Below, piece by piece: positions 41,382-51,840 of a stretch of DNA of 64,000 bases. The DNA comes from CAVRJC01 sp963721435 (GTDB lineage: Bacteria; Actinomycetota; Acidimicrobiia; IMCC26256; DASPTH01): positions 310,001 through 374,000 of the forward strand of contig CAVRJC010000004.1 in assembly GCA_963721435.1 (NCBI GenBank), given 5' to 3'. Both the position numbers and the translations under genes were made by a program. Every line of letters starts with the position of its first letter. Within the stretch, counting starts at the first letter, position 1. The notes under the pieces are model-generated. The model saw only the letters and a program-made list of their open reading frames with translations. It did not search any database and was not told the DNA's origin.

Positions 41382-42479
41382 ATGGCAGCCCTGGAGATCG
41401 ATGTGCGGGCGGCCCTGAGCGGTGTCGACGACCCCGATCTCCACCGCTCGATCGTCGAGCTGGGCATGGTGCAGGGCGTGGCGATCGACGGCGGCCGCGT
41501 CGTCGTGGCGGTGGCGTCACCGCTCCCCGGCGAGGCGGCCCGGGCCGAGCTCACCCGCCGGATCGTGGATGCGGCGGTGCCGATCCAAGGTGTCGACCGC
41601 ATCGACGTCGACCTCCGCGACATGCGTGAAGACGAGCTCGAGGAGCTGGCCAGGGTCCTCAAGGGCCCCGACGCGGCCCGCGTGAACCCGTTCGTGCACA
41701 GCCGCACGCGCGTGCTCGCGATCGCGTCGGGGAAGGGCGGGGTCGGCAAGTCGTCGATCACCACCAACCTGTCGATCGCGCTCGCGCAGCGCGGGCACAA
41801 GGTCGCAGCCGTCGACGCCGACGTGTGGGGCTTCTCGATGCCGCGCATGCTCGGGGTCAGCGCGCCGCCCGGCGTGATCCACGACGTCATCGTGCCGCCC
41901 GAGGCGAACGGCGTGCGCCTCATCTCGATGGGCTTCTTCGCGAGCGAGGATCAAGCCGTCATCTGGCGGGGCCCGATGCTGCACAAGGCGCTCGAGCAGT
42001 TCCTCACTGACGTCTACTGGGGCGAGGTCGACTACCTCGTCATCGACATGCCACCCGGCACCGGCGACGTCTCGTTGTCGATGGCGCAGTTCATCCCGCG
42101 TGCCGAGGTGATCGTGGTCACCACGCCGCAGCCCGCCGCGCAGCGCGTCGCGCAGCGCGCCGCCGCGATGGCCGCGAAGGTCGACCTCGACGTGATCGGC
42201 GTCATCGAGAACATGTCGTGGTTCCGCGGCGACGACGGCAAACGCTATGAGCTCTTCGGCGCGGGCGGTGGCGCCGAGCTCGCCGCGCAGCTCGACGTGC
42301 CGCTGCTCGCGCAGATCCCGCTCGTGCCTGCACTGCGCGAAGGTGGCGACGACGGCCACCCGATCGTCGTCGCGCATCCCGACGACGAAGCCGCGGTCGC
42401 GTTCCGCGCCGTCGCCGAGCTCCTCGACACCGAGCTCACCCCCAAGCGGATCTACCGCCCCGAGCTCAAGATCAACTGA
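41382..42479 (+). CDS. mrp: Mrp/ApbC family P-loop ATPase, iron-sulfur carrier
   Basis: 365 residues. An N-terminal MIP18/DUF59-like domain (DDPDLHRSIVELGMVQGVAI) precedes the ATPase: the deviant Walker A is VLAIASGKGGVGKSSITTNL, then AAVDADVWGFSMPRMLGV, the Walker B-like YLVIDMPPGTGDVSLSMAQF, and GVIENMSWFRGDDGKRYELF. Mrp proteins bind and hand on Fe-S clusters. The C-x-x-C found after E-N-M-S in many homologues is missing, and this protein has no Cys at all, so if it binds a cluster it must use other ligands. I start at ATG 41382; upstream codons overlap the tandem repeat. Confidence 0.91.
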   Translation: MAALEIDVRAALSGVDDPDLHRSIVELGMVQGVAIDGGRVVVAVASPLPGEAARAELTRRIVDAAVPIQGVDRIDVDLRDMREDELEELARVLKGPDAARVNPFVHSRTRVLAIASGKGGVGKSSITTNLSIALAQRGHKVAAVDADVWGFSMPRMLGVSAPPGVIHDVIVPPEANGVRLISMGFFASEDQAVIWRGPMLHKALEQFLTDVYWGEVDYLVIDMPPGTGDVSLSMAQFIPRAEVIVVTTPQPAAQRVAQRAAAMAAKVDLDVIGVIENMSWFRGDDGKRYELFGAGGGAELAAQLDVPLLAQIPLVPALREGGDDGHPIVVAHPDDEAAVAFRAVAELLDTELTPKRIYRPELKIN

Positions 42480-42544
42480 CCCGGGATTCATTGGTCCATT
42501 GGGGCTGATAGTTGACCTGAAAAGCGCACTGAATCGCGCGCGGG

Positions 42545-43324
42545 TCAGGGCATCAGCTCACCGGCGTTCACGAACAGCGACTGCCCGGTGATCATGCGGG
42601 CGCGGGACGAGAGCAGGAAGACCACGGCCTCGGCGACGTCCTCGTCGGCCGGGATCTCGCCGAGCGGCATGTTCGCGGTGATGCCCCCGATGATCTCCTC
42701 GGTGGGCACGCCGAGCTCCTGCGACTGCCACTGCACGTAGCCCTCGACCGGCGGTCCCCACATCCACGTGGGCACGACCGTGTTGACCCGGATGCGGCTC
42801 GGGCCCAGCTCGGTGGCCATGTAGTACATGCTCGAATTGAGCGCGCCCTTGGCCGCGGCGTACGCGATCTGGGGCACCTGGGGGCGGTACATCGCCTGCG
42901 CGCCGATGAGCACGACCGAGCCGCCGCCGCGTTCGGTGAGCCGCGGCGCGACCGCCTTCACCATCTGCACCGAGCCGAGCACGATCGCGTTGAACGCCGC
43001 GTTCCAGTCGACGGTTTCCTGGTCCATCACCCCGCCGAACGGCGGGTCGAACGCCGCGACCTGCGCGAGGCCGTCGACGCCGCCGAAGCGAGCGACGGCC
43101 GCGGCGGCGAGCGCCTCGCACTGCGCGGGATCGGTGATGTCGGTGCGCACCCAGGCGACGCGCTCGCCACTCGGATCCAGCTCGCCGGCGATGGCGACGA
43201 GGTTCTCCTCGCGCCGGGACCCGAGCACGACGTTCGCGCCTTCGCGCAGCGCGACCTGGGCGACCTCGCGCCCGAGGCCGGTTCCGACACCCGACACCAC
43301 GATGGTCTTGCCTTCGAGCAGCAT
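42545..43324 (-). CDS. Short-chain dehydrogenase/reductase (SDR)
   Basis: A 259-residue Rossmann oxidoreductase. The cofactor loop is KTIVVSGVGTGLGREVAQVA (a G-x3-G-x-G variant with V-S in place of T-G), and the catalytic Tyr and Lys are in QIAYAAAKGALNSSMYYMAT. The acidic residue that fixes NAD versus NADP is replaced by GSRREEN, which favours NADP. I start at ATG 43324, with GGAG eight bases upstream. It lies 10 bases downstream of a second SDR and is the last gene of the set PTP, GS-like, SDR, SDR. The substrate is unknown. Confidence 0.9.
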   Translation of the reverse strand: MLLEGKTIVVSGVGTGLGREVAQVALREGANVVLGSRREENLVAIAGELDPSGERVAWVRTDITDPAQCEALAAAAVARFGGVDGLAQVAAFDPPFGGVMDQETVDWNAAFNAIVLGSVQMVKAVAPRLTERGGGSVVLIGAQAMYRPQVPQIAYAAAKGALNSSMYYMATELGPSRIRVNTVVPTWMWGPPVEGYVQWQSQELGVPTEEIIGGITANMPLGEIPADEDVAEAVVFLLSSRARMITGQSLFVNAGELMP

Positions 43325-43334
43325 TGCGGTCTCC

Positions 43335-44105
43335 TTATTCAGGGGTGACGTACGCGCCGGAGATGCCACCGTCGACGAGGAACGTCGACGCGGTGATGAA
43401 CGACGAGTCGTCGCTCGCGAGGAATGCGACGGCGGCCGCGATCTCCGTCGGTTCGGCGAAGCGACCCATCGGGATGTGCACGAGCCGCCGTGCCGCGCGT
43501 TCGGGATCCGACGCGAAGAGCTCTTCGAGCAGTGGTGTGTTCACCGGGCCGGGGCACAGCGCGTTGACGCGGATGCCGTCGCGTGCGAACTGCACGCCGA
43601 GCTCGCGGCTCAGCGCGAGCACGCCGCCCTTCGACGCGGTGTACGAGATCTGTGACGTCGCGGAGCCGAGGGTCGCGACGAACGACGCGGTGTTGATGAT
43701 CGACCCCTTGCCCGCGGCCTGCATGTACGGGATGACCGCGCGGCAGCACATGTACACCGATGTGAGGTTCACGTCCTGCACACGGCGCCACGCGTCGAGC
43801 TCGGTGGTGAGGATCGAGTCGTCGTCGGGCGGCGAGATCCCCGCGTTGTTGAACGCGATGTCGACCGCCCCGTAGCGCTCGTGCACAGTTGCGAAGATGC
43901 GCACGACGTCAGGCTCCGAGGTGACGTCGGCGCGCACGAACAGGCCGTCGACCTCTGCGGCTGCCGCGCCGCCAGCGGCATCGTCGATGTCGACGACCAC
44001 GACCGACGCGCCTTCCGACGCGAGCCGGCGGGCGGTGGCGAGACCGATGCCGCTCCCGCCACCCGTGATCACCGCGACCCGTCCGTCCAGCCGTGCCGCG
44101 CTCAC
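43335..44105 (-). CDS. Short-chain dehydrogenase/reductase (SDR)
   Basis: A 256-residue classical SDR: VAVITGGGSGIGLATARRLA for the cofactor, Asp at the end of strand 2 (VVVVDIDDAAGG, favouring NAD), FNNAGI, and the catalytic SQISYTASKGGVLALSRELG. The C-terminal FLVDGGISGAYV is typical. The GTG at 44105 overlaps the stop of the glutamine-synthetase-like gene (GTGA), so the two are coupled. Oxidation of a small alcohol in the pathway served by the ligase and the divergent aldehyde dehydrogenase is plausible but inferred. Confidence 0.92.
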   Translation of the reverse strand: MSAARLDGRVAVITGGGSGIGLATARRLASEGASVVVVDIDDAAGGAAAAEVDGLFVRADVTSEPDVVRIFATVHERYGAVDIAFNNAGISPPDDDSILTTELDAWRRVQDVNLTSVYMCCRAVIPYMQAAGKGSIINTASFVATLGSATSQISYTASKGGVLALSRELGVQFARDGIRVNALCPGPVNTPLLEELFASDPERAARRLVHIPMGRFAEPTEIAAAVAFLASDDSSFITASTFLVDGGISGAYVTPE

Positions 44106-45463
44106 AGTCGCTCGAACCCCCGGTACAGCTCCCAGTTCGTGACCGCGGCGTCGAAGGCGGCGAGCTCGATCCGCGCCATGTTGGTGTAGTGGTCGACGAC
44201 GTCGTCGCCGAACACCGACCGTGCGAACGCGCTCGCGGACCACAGATCGGCCGCCTCGCGCAACGTGGACGGCACTCGCGGCAGCTCGGACTCGTACGCG
44301 TTCCCTTCGAACGCGGGTGGGAGCGGCAGCTCCGCCTCGATCCCGTGGAGCCCGCCGGCGACGAGCGCGGCCACCGCGAGGTACGGGTTGGCGTCGCCGC
44401 CCGGGACCCGGCACTCGATCCGCAACGAGGGGCCGTGACCCACGAGCCGGAGCGCGCACGTGCGGTTGTCGACGCCCCACGCGATCGCGGTCGGGGCGAA
44501 CGAGCCCGCCTGATAGCGCTTGTAGGAGTTGATGTTGGGTGCGAAGCACAGCGTGAGCTCGCGCAGGGTCGCCAGCTGGCCCGCGAGGAAGTGCTCGCCG
44601 ACCTTCGACAACCGGTCGCCGTCGGCCAGCACCGGAGCGCCCGCGCCCGCGCCCTCGCGCAGTGACAGGTGCACGTGACACGAGTTGCCCTCACGCTCGT
44701 TCACCTTGGCCATGAACGTGAGGCTCATGCCCTCCTGCGCGGCGATCTCCTTGGCACCGGTCTTGTAGACGGCGTGGTTGTCGCACGTCGCCAGTGCCTC
44801 GTCGTAGCGGAACACGATCTCGTGCTGGCCGAAGTTGCACTCGCCCTTGGCCGACTCGACGCGCAGACCGGCGGCCGCCATCTCGTTGCGGATGCGGCGC
44901 AGCAGGTGCTCGACGCGCGACGTCCCGAGGATCGAGTAGTCGACGTTGTATTGGTTCGACGGCGTGAGGCCGTGGTAGCCCGAGGCCCACGCCTCCTCGT
45001 AGGTGTCGGTGAACACGATGAACTCGAGCTCGGTGCCGACCATCGCGCGCCAGCCGCGGTCCTGCAACCGCGTGAGCTGCCGCTGGAGCACGTGACGCGG
45101 CGACGGCGCAACCGGCGAGCCGTCCTCCCACTCGACGTCGGCGAGCAGGAGCGCGGTGCCTTCGTGCCACGGAATCGGCCGCAGGGTCGAGAGGGCGGGG
45201 GCGAGGAAGAAGTCGCCGTACCCCTGCTCCCACGACGCGAGCGAGTAGCCCGGCGCGGTGTTCATGTCGACGTCGACCGCGAGCAGGTAGTTGCACGCCT
45301 CCGCGCGATGCGCGACGACGTCGTCGACGAAGTGCTGAGCGTGGAAGCGCTTGCCCTGCAGACGGCCGTGCATGTCGACGATCGCGAGCACGACGGTGTC
45401 GATCGTGCCCGCCGCAACGGCACGCCGCAGGTCGTCGATCGACTCGAGCTGCACCATGGCCAT
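44102..45463 (-). CDS. Glutamine synthetase family ligase (GlnA3/PuuA-like)
   Basis: 453 residues of the glutamine synthetase fold. Metal and ATP sites appear in MVGTELEFIVFTDTYEEAW, AKGECNFGQHEIVFRYDEAL, GNSCHVHLSLRE and NINSYKRYQAGSFAPTAIAW, with ECRVPGGDANPYLAVAALV near the end. The context is not that of nitrogen assimilation: it sits with two SDRs, a tyrosine phosphatase and a divergent aldehyde dehydrogenase. That points to a gamma-glutamylation pathway for amine or polyamine use (PuuA-like). Start ATG 45463 with AGGAG upstream; stop overlaps the next GTG. Confidence 0.88.
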   Translation of the reverse strand: MAMVQLESIDDLRRAVAAGTIDTVVLAIVDMHGRLQGKRFHAQHFVDDVVAHRAEACNYLLAVDVDMNTAPGYSLASWEQGYGDFFLAPALSTLRPIPWHEGTALLLADVEWEDGSPVAPSPRHVLQRQLTRLQDRGWRAMVGTELEFIVFTDTYEEAWASGYHGLTPSNQYNVDYSILGTSRVEHLLRRIRNEMAAAGLRVESAKGECNFGQHEIVFRYDEALATCDNHAVYKTGAKEIAAQEGMSLTFMAKVNEREGNSCHVHLSLREGAGAGAPVLADGDRLSKVGEHFLAGQLATLRELTLCFAPNINSYKRYQAGSFAPTAIAWGVDNRTCALRLVGHGPSLRIECRVPGGDANPYLAVAALVAGGLHGIEAELPLPPAFEGNAYESELPRVPSTLREAADLWSASAFARSVFGDDVVDHYTNMARIELAAFDAAVTNWELYRGFERL

Positions 45464-45483
45464 GCGCCGTGCTCCTACCTGCG

Positions 45484-46263
45484 CTACTCGGGCCCGATTG
45501 GCTCGGGCCCGACCAACGTCACGCGCAGCGCGGTGATCTCTTCCTCCGTGTAGCCGTTTGCGAGCGCCCACGGCGCGAACCCGCCGTAGGTCGCGTGGAG
45601 CCACTCCAGGGTGCTCTCCATGTTCTCGGCCTCGGCGTAGAGCAGGTGCTCGAGGCCGACGGCCGCCGCTGCCGACCCGCGGGCGCCGGCGCGCGCCACG
45701 ATGAGGTCGACGGCGGTGCCGGTGGCCGCGTAGTCGGCGATGATGTCGTGGTCGCTCACGCCGACGAGCCCGAGCACGAGCGCGGCGAGCACGCCCGTGC
45801 GGTCCTTGCCCGCCGAGCACATGAACACCAGCGGCTCGGTCAGCTCCGCGGTCACGACACGCAGTGCGTCGACGAGACGCGAGCTGGCGGTCTCGAGAAG
45901 GTCACGGTAGATCTTCGCCAGGGTGAGCGACGCGATGTCGTCGGGCAGCATCGACGGTCGCGACGGGTCGAACAGCGGGATGTGGTGGATGTGCACGCCC
46001 GCGGCCGACAGGGTGTCGAGCGGGTAGTCCTGGACCTCGATGTCGTGGCGGAGGTCGATCGCGGTGCGGATGCCGAGGTTGCCGACGAGATGGTCGATGT
46101 CGGCGTCGCCCACGTGTGCGAGCGAGTCGCTCCGGAAGAGCATGCCGGTGCGCACGGGCCCGTCCGGGGTCGCGTGGCCACCGAGGTCACGGAAGTTCAC
46201 GTATCCGGTGATGTCGGGTCCGTCCACGTCAGGGCTGCCGTCGGGGCCGGAGTCTGCGCTCAT
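45484..46263 (-). CDS. Protein tyrosine/serine phosphatase (PtpB-like)
   Basis: A 259-residue phosphatase. The NFRDLGGHATPDGPVRTGML start and the P-loop VFMCSAGKDRTGVLAALVLG (C-x5-R) mark the PtpB/TYR-phosphatase-3 family, which removes phosphate from Tyr, Ser/Thr or phosphoinositides. FRSDSLAHVGDADIDHL and RTAIDLRHDIEVQD are further family motifs. It starts at ATG 46263, divergent from the aldehyde dehydrogenase across 75 bases, and is the first gene of the minus-strand set ending with two SDRs. Confidence 0.91.
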   Translation of the reverse strand: MSADSGPDGSPDVDGPDITGYVNFRDLGGHATPDGPVRTGMLFRSDSLAHVGDADIDHLVGNLGIRTAIDLRHDIEVQDYPLDTLSAAGVHIHHIPLFDPSRPSMLPDDIASLTLAKIYRDLLETASSRLVDALRVVTAELTEPLVFMCSAGKDRTGVLAALVLGLVGVSDHDIIADYAATGTAVDLIVARAGARGSAAAAVGLEHLLYAEAENMESTLEWLHATYGGFAPWALANGYTEEEITALRVTLVGPEPIGPE

Positions 46264-46338
46264 TGCCGGAGACTACTCAGCCGCAGGTCGGTACCATCAG
46301 CCTCGTTCACGCTCTGCTCGTGCACGCGGGAGGTCGGC

Positions 46339-47751
<1,413 letters not shown>

Positions 47752-47815
47752 GCAGTCGTGTCTCACCGGCTCGCCGGAGCGGGAAGCCGGGTGACGGCCA
47801 ACTAGATTCCCAGTC

Positions 47816-48043
47816 ATGGAACTTCGGATTGGGGTCATTCACACCGGCAAGGAGCTCTCGATCGAGCTCGACGGCACCGCTGACGACGTCATCAAGGTGT
47901 TCGAGGCCGCGCTCAAGGATGCCGCGCCGGTGATCTGGCTCACCGACACCAAGGGCCGACGGATCGGTGTCACCGCCGACAAGATCGCCTACATCGAGAT
48001 CGACGAAGACGGCGACAACCGCCGCGTCGGCTTCGGGAGGTAG
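47816..48043 (+). CDS. DUF3107 family protein
   Basis: A 75-residue protein matching DUF3107 (MELRIGVIHTGKELSIELDG, then IWLTDTKGRRIGVTADKIAY IEI), a small family found in actinobacteria and usually near WhiB or ATPase genes. It has a strand-helix-strand pattern and no catalytic motif. Its function is unknown. Start ATG 47816. It precedes the ArsA-like ATPase pair by 60 bases. Confidence 0.88.
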   Translation: MELRIGVIHTGKELSIELDGTADDVIKVFEAALKDAAPVIWLTDTKGRRIGVTADKIAYIEIDEDGDNRRVGFGR

Positions 48044-48103
48044 GAGCGAACGACCGCGAGGCGGCTCATCGAATGATCTGCCCCGCCGAGCCGTGAGCGA
48101 CTC

Positions 48104-49072
48104 ATGAAGGCGGCCTCCGCGCCCGACCTGCTCGACCGCCGCCTCCTGTTCTTCACCGGGAAGGGTGGCGTCGGCAAGAGCACGGTCACCGCGGCGACCG
48201 CGCTGCTCGCAGCCGAGCGGGGCAAGCGGGTCCTCCTCGTCGAGGTCGACGCCAAGGACAACCTGACCGCGCTGTTCGAGCACGCCCCCGTCGGGTTCGA
48301 GCCCAAGCAGATCCATCCCGGCATCCACGCGATGCAGATGAACACCGAGGCGTCGCTGCGCGAGTACCTCAAGGTGAACGTGAAGGTGCCGGTGATCGGG
48401 CGCATCGGGCCCCTCGCCCGGGCCTTCGACTTCGTCGCCAACGCCGCGCCGGGCGTGAAGGAGATCCTCACCGTCGGCAAGGTCTGCTGGGAGCTCCGCG
48501 AGTCGCTCGCGGGCCGCGCCGACTGGGATCTCATCGTGGTCGACGCCGCCGCGACCGGGCACGTGATCGGCCAGCTCGACGCCCCGCGCGCGATCCAGGA
48601 GCTGGTGCACGTCGGGCCGGTGCGCCAGCAGACCGACTGGATGGTCGAGCTGCTGTCCGATCCCGCGCTCACCGCGCTCAACGTCGTGACCGCGCCGGAG
48701 GAGATGCCGGTGAACGAGACCATCGAGCTGGTGGCCAAGGCGCGCGAGCAACTCGACGTGCCGCTGGGCGTGGTGATCGTGAACCGGGTGCTCCCGGAGC
48801 TGTTCACGCACGCCGACGAAGTGGTGTTCGACGCGCTGCGCTCGGAGGTTGCGACTGCACTGCTCGTCGAACGCGCCGGGCCGGGCGTTCCCGCGGTGCT
48901 CGATGCCGCGCGGCTTGCGGTCTCGCTCCGGCGCACGCGGTCGCCGTATCTCGGCGAGCTGCGCGACACCGTCGACCTCCCGCTCCTCCTGCTGCCGTAC
49001 CTGTTCGTACGCGACCACGGGCTGCGAGTGACGCGCATGGTCGCCGAGGCGCTGGGCCAGGAGCTGTCGTGA
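48104..49072 (+). CDS. ArsA/GET3-family anion-transporting ATPase, first of a pair
   Basis: A 322-residue SIMIBI P-loop ATPase. The deviant Walker A is RLLFFTGKGGVGKSTVTAAT (two Lys in K-G-G-V-G-K-S), then VLLVEVDAKDNLTALFEHAP and DLIVVDAAATGHVIGQLDAP. No metal-binding cysteines of arsenite ATPases are seen. Such pairs, with the gene that follows, are conserved in actinobacteria next to whiB genes, and their cargo is unknown. The stop overlaps the GTG of its partner (GTGA), so a heterodimer is likely. Confidence 0.9.
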   Translation: MKAASAPDLLDRRLLFFTGKGGVGKSTVTAATALLAAERGKRVLLVEVDAKDNLTALFEHAPVGFEPKQIHPGIHAMQMNTEASLREYLKVNVKVPVIGRIGPLARAFDFVANAAPGVKEILTVGKVCWELRESLAGRADWDLIVVDAAATGHVIGQLDAPRAIQELVHVGPVRQQTDWMVELLSDPALTALNVVTAPEEMPVNETIELVAKAREQLDVPLGVVIVNRVLPELFTHADEVVFDALRSEVATALLVERAGPGVPAVLDAARLAVSLRRTRSPYLGELRDTVDLPLLLLPYLFVRDHGLRVTRMVAEALGQELS

Positions 49073-50349
49073 GCCCCCCGGCCACGTCGCACTCGCTCGA
49101 GTCGCTGCTCGCGACACGCGAAGTCGTCGTGTTCTGCGGCTCCGGCGGCGTCGGGAAGACGTCGGTGGCCGCCGCCGCCGCGGTCACCGCGGCCGCGCGG
49201 CTCGGGGGCAAGGTGCTCGTGCTCACCATCGACCCCGCGCGCCGTCTCGCCGACGCGCTCGGGATCGAGCCCTTCGGCAACGTCGAACGGCGAGTGTCGC
49301 TCGACGCCTGCCGCGAGCTCGGTGTCGAGCCGCGCGGTGAGCTGTACGCCGCGATGCTCGACACCAAGCAGTCGTGGGACGAGCTCGTGCTGCGCCACGC
49401 GCCTGACGAGGCCACCGCGTACCGCATCCTCGACAACCGGCTCTACCACAACGTGACCGCGCGCTTCGTGCAGAGTCACGACTACATCGCGATGGAGCGT
49501 CTCTACGACCTCCACGCCAGCGGTAGCTACGACCTCATCATCATCGACACGCCGCCCACGAGGAACGCGATCGACTTCCTCGAGGCGCCCGCGCGCATGG
49601 CCGAGTTCTTCGGTGGACGGCTCGTGCGGCTCCTCACCATGCCGTACCGCATCAGCGGTGGGCGCGGTGCCCGGATGTTCAACGCGGCCAGCCGCCCCTT
49701 CTACCAAGTGGCCGACCGCGTGCTCGGGAGCCAGTTCCTCCAGGACATCGCCGAGTTCTTCCTGAACTTCCAGTCCATGTACTCGGGCTTCGTCGAGCGG
49801 GCGAACGCGGTCGAGCAGCTGCTGCACGACCGGCGCACCACGTTCGCGGTGGTGACCACTCTGGAGGGTGCCCCGCTGCGAGAGGCCGAGCAGTTCTGCC
49901 ACGAGCTGAACGCGCGTCACTTCCATCTCGGTGCGCTGGTGCTGAACAAGACGCTGCCCGAGTACCTGCGCTCGGCCGACGGCGAGCGCGCCGCCGAGAC
50001 CCTGGAGCGCGACCGTGCCGCGATCGCGCGCGAGCTCGCCGCGCTCGATGATCCCGCGCTCGCCGATGCCGACGACGACGCGCGCGTCCTCACCACCGTC
50101 GCGGAGTCGTTCCGGAACTACGAAGTCGTCGCGAAACGGGAAGCCGAGCTGCGTGACGAGCTCGCCCGGCTGCCCGAGGTCGTCGCGACCGTTCCCACCT
50201 TCGAGAGCGACGTCACCGACATCGCCGGCCTCGCGCGAATCGGCGAGTACCTCTTCGAAGTCGGCGAAGCCCCCGCGGAGCCGCCGGTACCCTTGCGCGG
50301 TGACTCTGTTCTTCGAGCAGGCGCGCACGAAGACCGCACTCTTCGGTGA
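49069..50349 (+). CDS. ArsA/GET3-family anion-transporting ATPase, second of a pair
   Basis: 426 residues; a paralogue of the preceding ATPase. Walker A is VVVFCGSGGVGKTSVAAAAA, where the first Lys of the deviant motif is Ser. It is followed by VLTIDPARRLADALGIEPF and LIIIDTPPTRNAIDFLEAPA. A longer C-terminal region includes VLNKTLPEYLRSADG. The missing signature Lys suggests that it depends on its partner for hydrolysis. The last 50 bases overlap the start of the PdtaS-like gene, in another frame. Confidence 0.88.
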   Translation: MSPPATSHSLESLLATREVVVFCGSGGVGKTSVAAAAAVTAAARLGGKVLVLTIDPARRLADALGIEPFGNVERRVSLDACRELGVEPRGELYAAMLDTKQSWDELVLRHAPDEATAYRILDNRLYHNVTARFVQSHDYIAMERLYDLHASGSYDLIIIDTPPTRNAIDFLEAPARMAEFFGGRLVRLLTMPYRISGGRGARMFNAASRPFYQVADRVLGSQFLQDIAEFFLNFQSMYSGFVERANAVEQLLHDRRTTFAVVTTLEGAPLREAEQFCHELNARHFHLGALVLNKTLPEYLRSADGERAAETLERDRAAIARELAALDDPALADADDDARVLTTVAESFRNYEVVAKREAELRDELARLPEVVATVPTFESDVTDIAGLARIGEYLFEVGEAPAEPPVPLRGDSVLRAGAHEDRTLR

Positions 50350-51770
50350 GGCGCTGCACCACCTCCAACGCCTGGTGGCGTCGTGGCAGCCGCTCGCCGA
50401 CCTCTGCTTCTCCGACCTGCTCCTGCTCGTGCCCGTCGAGGGGGAGGAGGGCAGCCGTTCGGTGATCCTGGGCCAGGTGCGGCCCACCACGGGGCAGACG
50501 CTCTACCCGATGGACCTCGTCGGCTCGGTCGTCGACGAGGTCGCGCGTCCTCTCGTGACGCGCGCGCTGCGCAAGGGCGAGATCGTCGAGGGCGATGCCC
50601 CCGTGCTCGCATCCACCGAGCGTGTGCGCGTGCAGTGCATCCCTGTGCGGTTCGACGACGAAGTGATCGCGGTCGTCACCCGCGAGACGCGCCCGACCCT
50701 CGGTCGTCAGCTGGGCGAGCTCGAGCACCATTACCTCGCGCTCTTCGATCGGTTCGCGCACATGATCGGTGAGGGCACGTTCCCCTTCCGCCAGGACGAC
50801 GACGAGTACGAGGACGCCCCGCGTGTGGGCGACGGCGTGATCTTCCTCGACCACGACATCCGCGTGCGCTTCGCGAGCCCGAACGCGGTGAGCGCGATGC
50901 ACCGGATGGGGATCCACTCCTACGCGTCGGGCCTCTACCTGAGCGAGATGGGCTTCGAGCAGGATGCCGTCGACATCGCGCTCCATCTCAAGCTCCCGGT
51001 CACGGAAGAGATCGAACGCGGCGAGACGTCGGTGTTGCTGCGCGTGATCCCGTTGCTCGAAGGCGAGCGAGACGTCGGCGCGCTCATGTTGCTGCGCGAC
51101 GTCAGCGATCTCCGCCGCCGTGACCGCATGCTGTTGTCGAAGGACGCGACGATCCGCGAGATCCACCACCGCGTGAAGAACAACCTGCAGACGATCGCCG
51201 CGCTGCTGCGGTTGCAGGGACGCCGCCTCCAGTCACCGGAGGCCCAGGCCGCGATCGAGGAGTCGGAGCGCCGGATCCGTTCGATCGCGATCGTGCACGA
51301 GACGCTGTCCCGCGACGCGAGTGACGTCGTACGCTTCGACGAGGTCGTGAAGCCGCTCGTACGCATCGTGGAGGAGACGGTCACGGGCCCCGACACCGAC
51401 CTCCGCCTCTCGGTCGAAGGCGACGCCGGGATCCTGCCCGGCGATCTCGCCACGCCGCTGGCCGTCGTCCTCAACGAGCTCATGCAGAACGCGGTCGATC
51501 ACGCGTTCGCGCGGGGGGACGGGACGATGAGCGGGTCGGTCACGGTCGTGCTGGCCCGGGCCGACGGTGAGATTCGTCGTCGACGTGATCGACGACGGCG
51601 TGGGCCTCCCACCCGACTTCTCGATCGAGCGGTCAGGTGGGCTGGGGCTGTCGATCGTGCAGACGCTGGTGACGAGCGAGCTCGGCGGCTCCATGGAGCT
51701 CACCAGCGATCACGGCACGCGCGTGCACCTGCGGATCCCGCTCCGGAAGACCGGCACCGCGAGCCTCTGA
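50300..51770 (+). CDS. pdtaS: PdtaS-like sensor histidine kinase, frame broken near 51568
   Basis: About 490 residues. The N-terminal GAF-like domain begins at GTG 50300 (VTLFFEQARTKTALFGEALH, ADLCFSDLLLLVPVEGEEGS). A PAS-like domain follows (GVIFLDHDIRVRFASPNAVS), then the HisKA_2 box IREIHHRVKNNLQTIAALLR with the phospho-His near residue 287, and an ATPase domain LATPLAVVLNELMQNAVDHA. The frame breaks near 51568 and continues FVVDVIDDGVGLPPDFSI and GGLGLSIVQTLV. In mycobacteria PdtaS phosphorylates the antiterminator PdtaR and lies next to whiB1. The neighbouring whiB gene here repeats that arrangement. Confidence 0.9.
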
Positions 51771-51772
51771 CG

Positions 51773-51822
51773 GTTTTGGCGTCGGTAAAGGTCCCCAGAG
51801 GGGGGTTTACCGACGCCAAAAC
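51773..51822. terminator. Bidirectional palindromic terminator, copy 2
   Basis: GTTTTGGCGTCGGTAAA (51773-51789) and its exact complement (51806-51822) form a perfect 17-bp stem. Inside the 16-base loop a further CCCC/GGGG pairing is possible. It starts 3 bases after the kinase stop and ends 19 bases before the convergent whiB stop. It has the same stem as the copies at 38609 and 57893. Confidence 0.92.
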
Positions 51823-51840
51823 ATTGGGGAGTTGGTCAGC

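Noticed and set aside
42477..42547. TGACCCG...CGGGTCA inverted pair at the mrp/SDR convergent junction
   Set aside because: Only 7 bp with a 57-base spacer, and it includes the stop codons; too weak to call a terminator.
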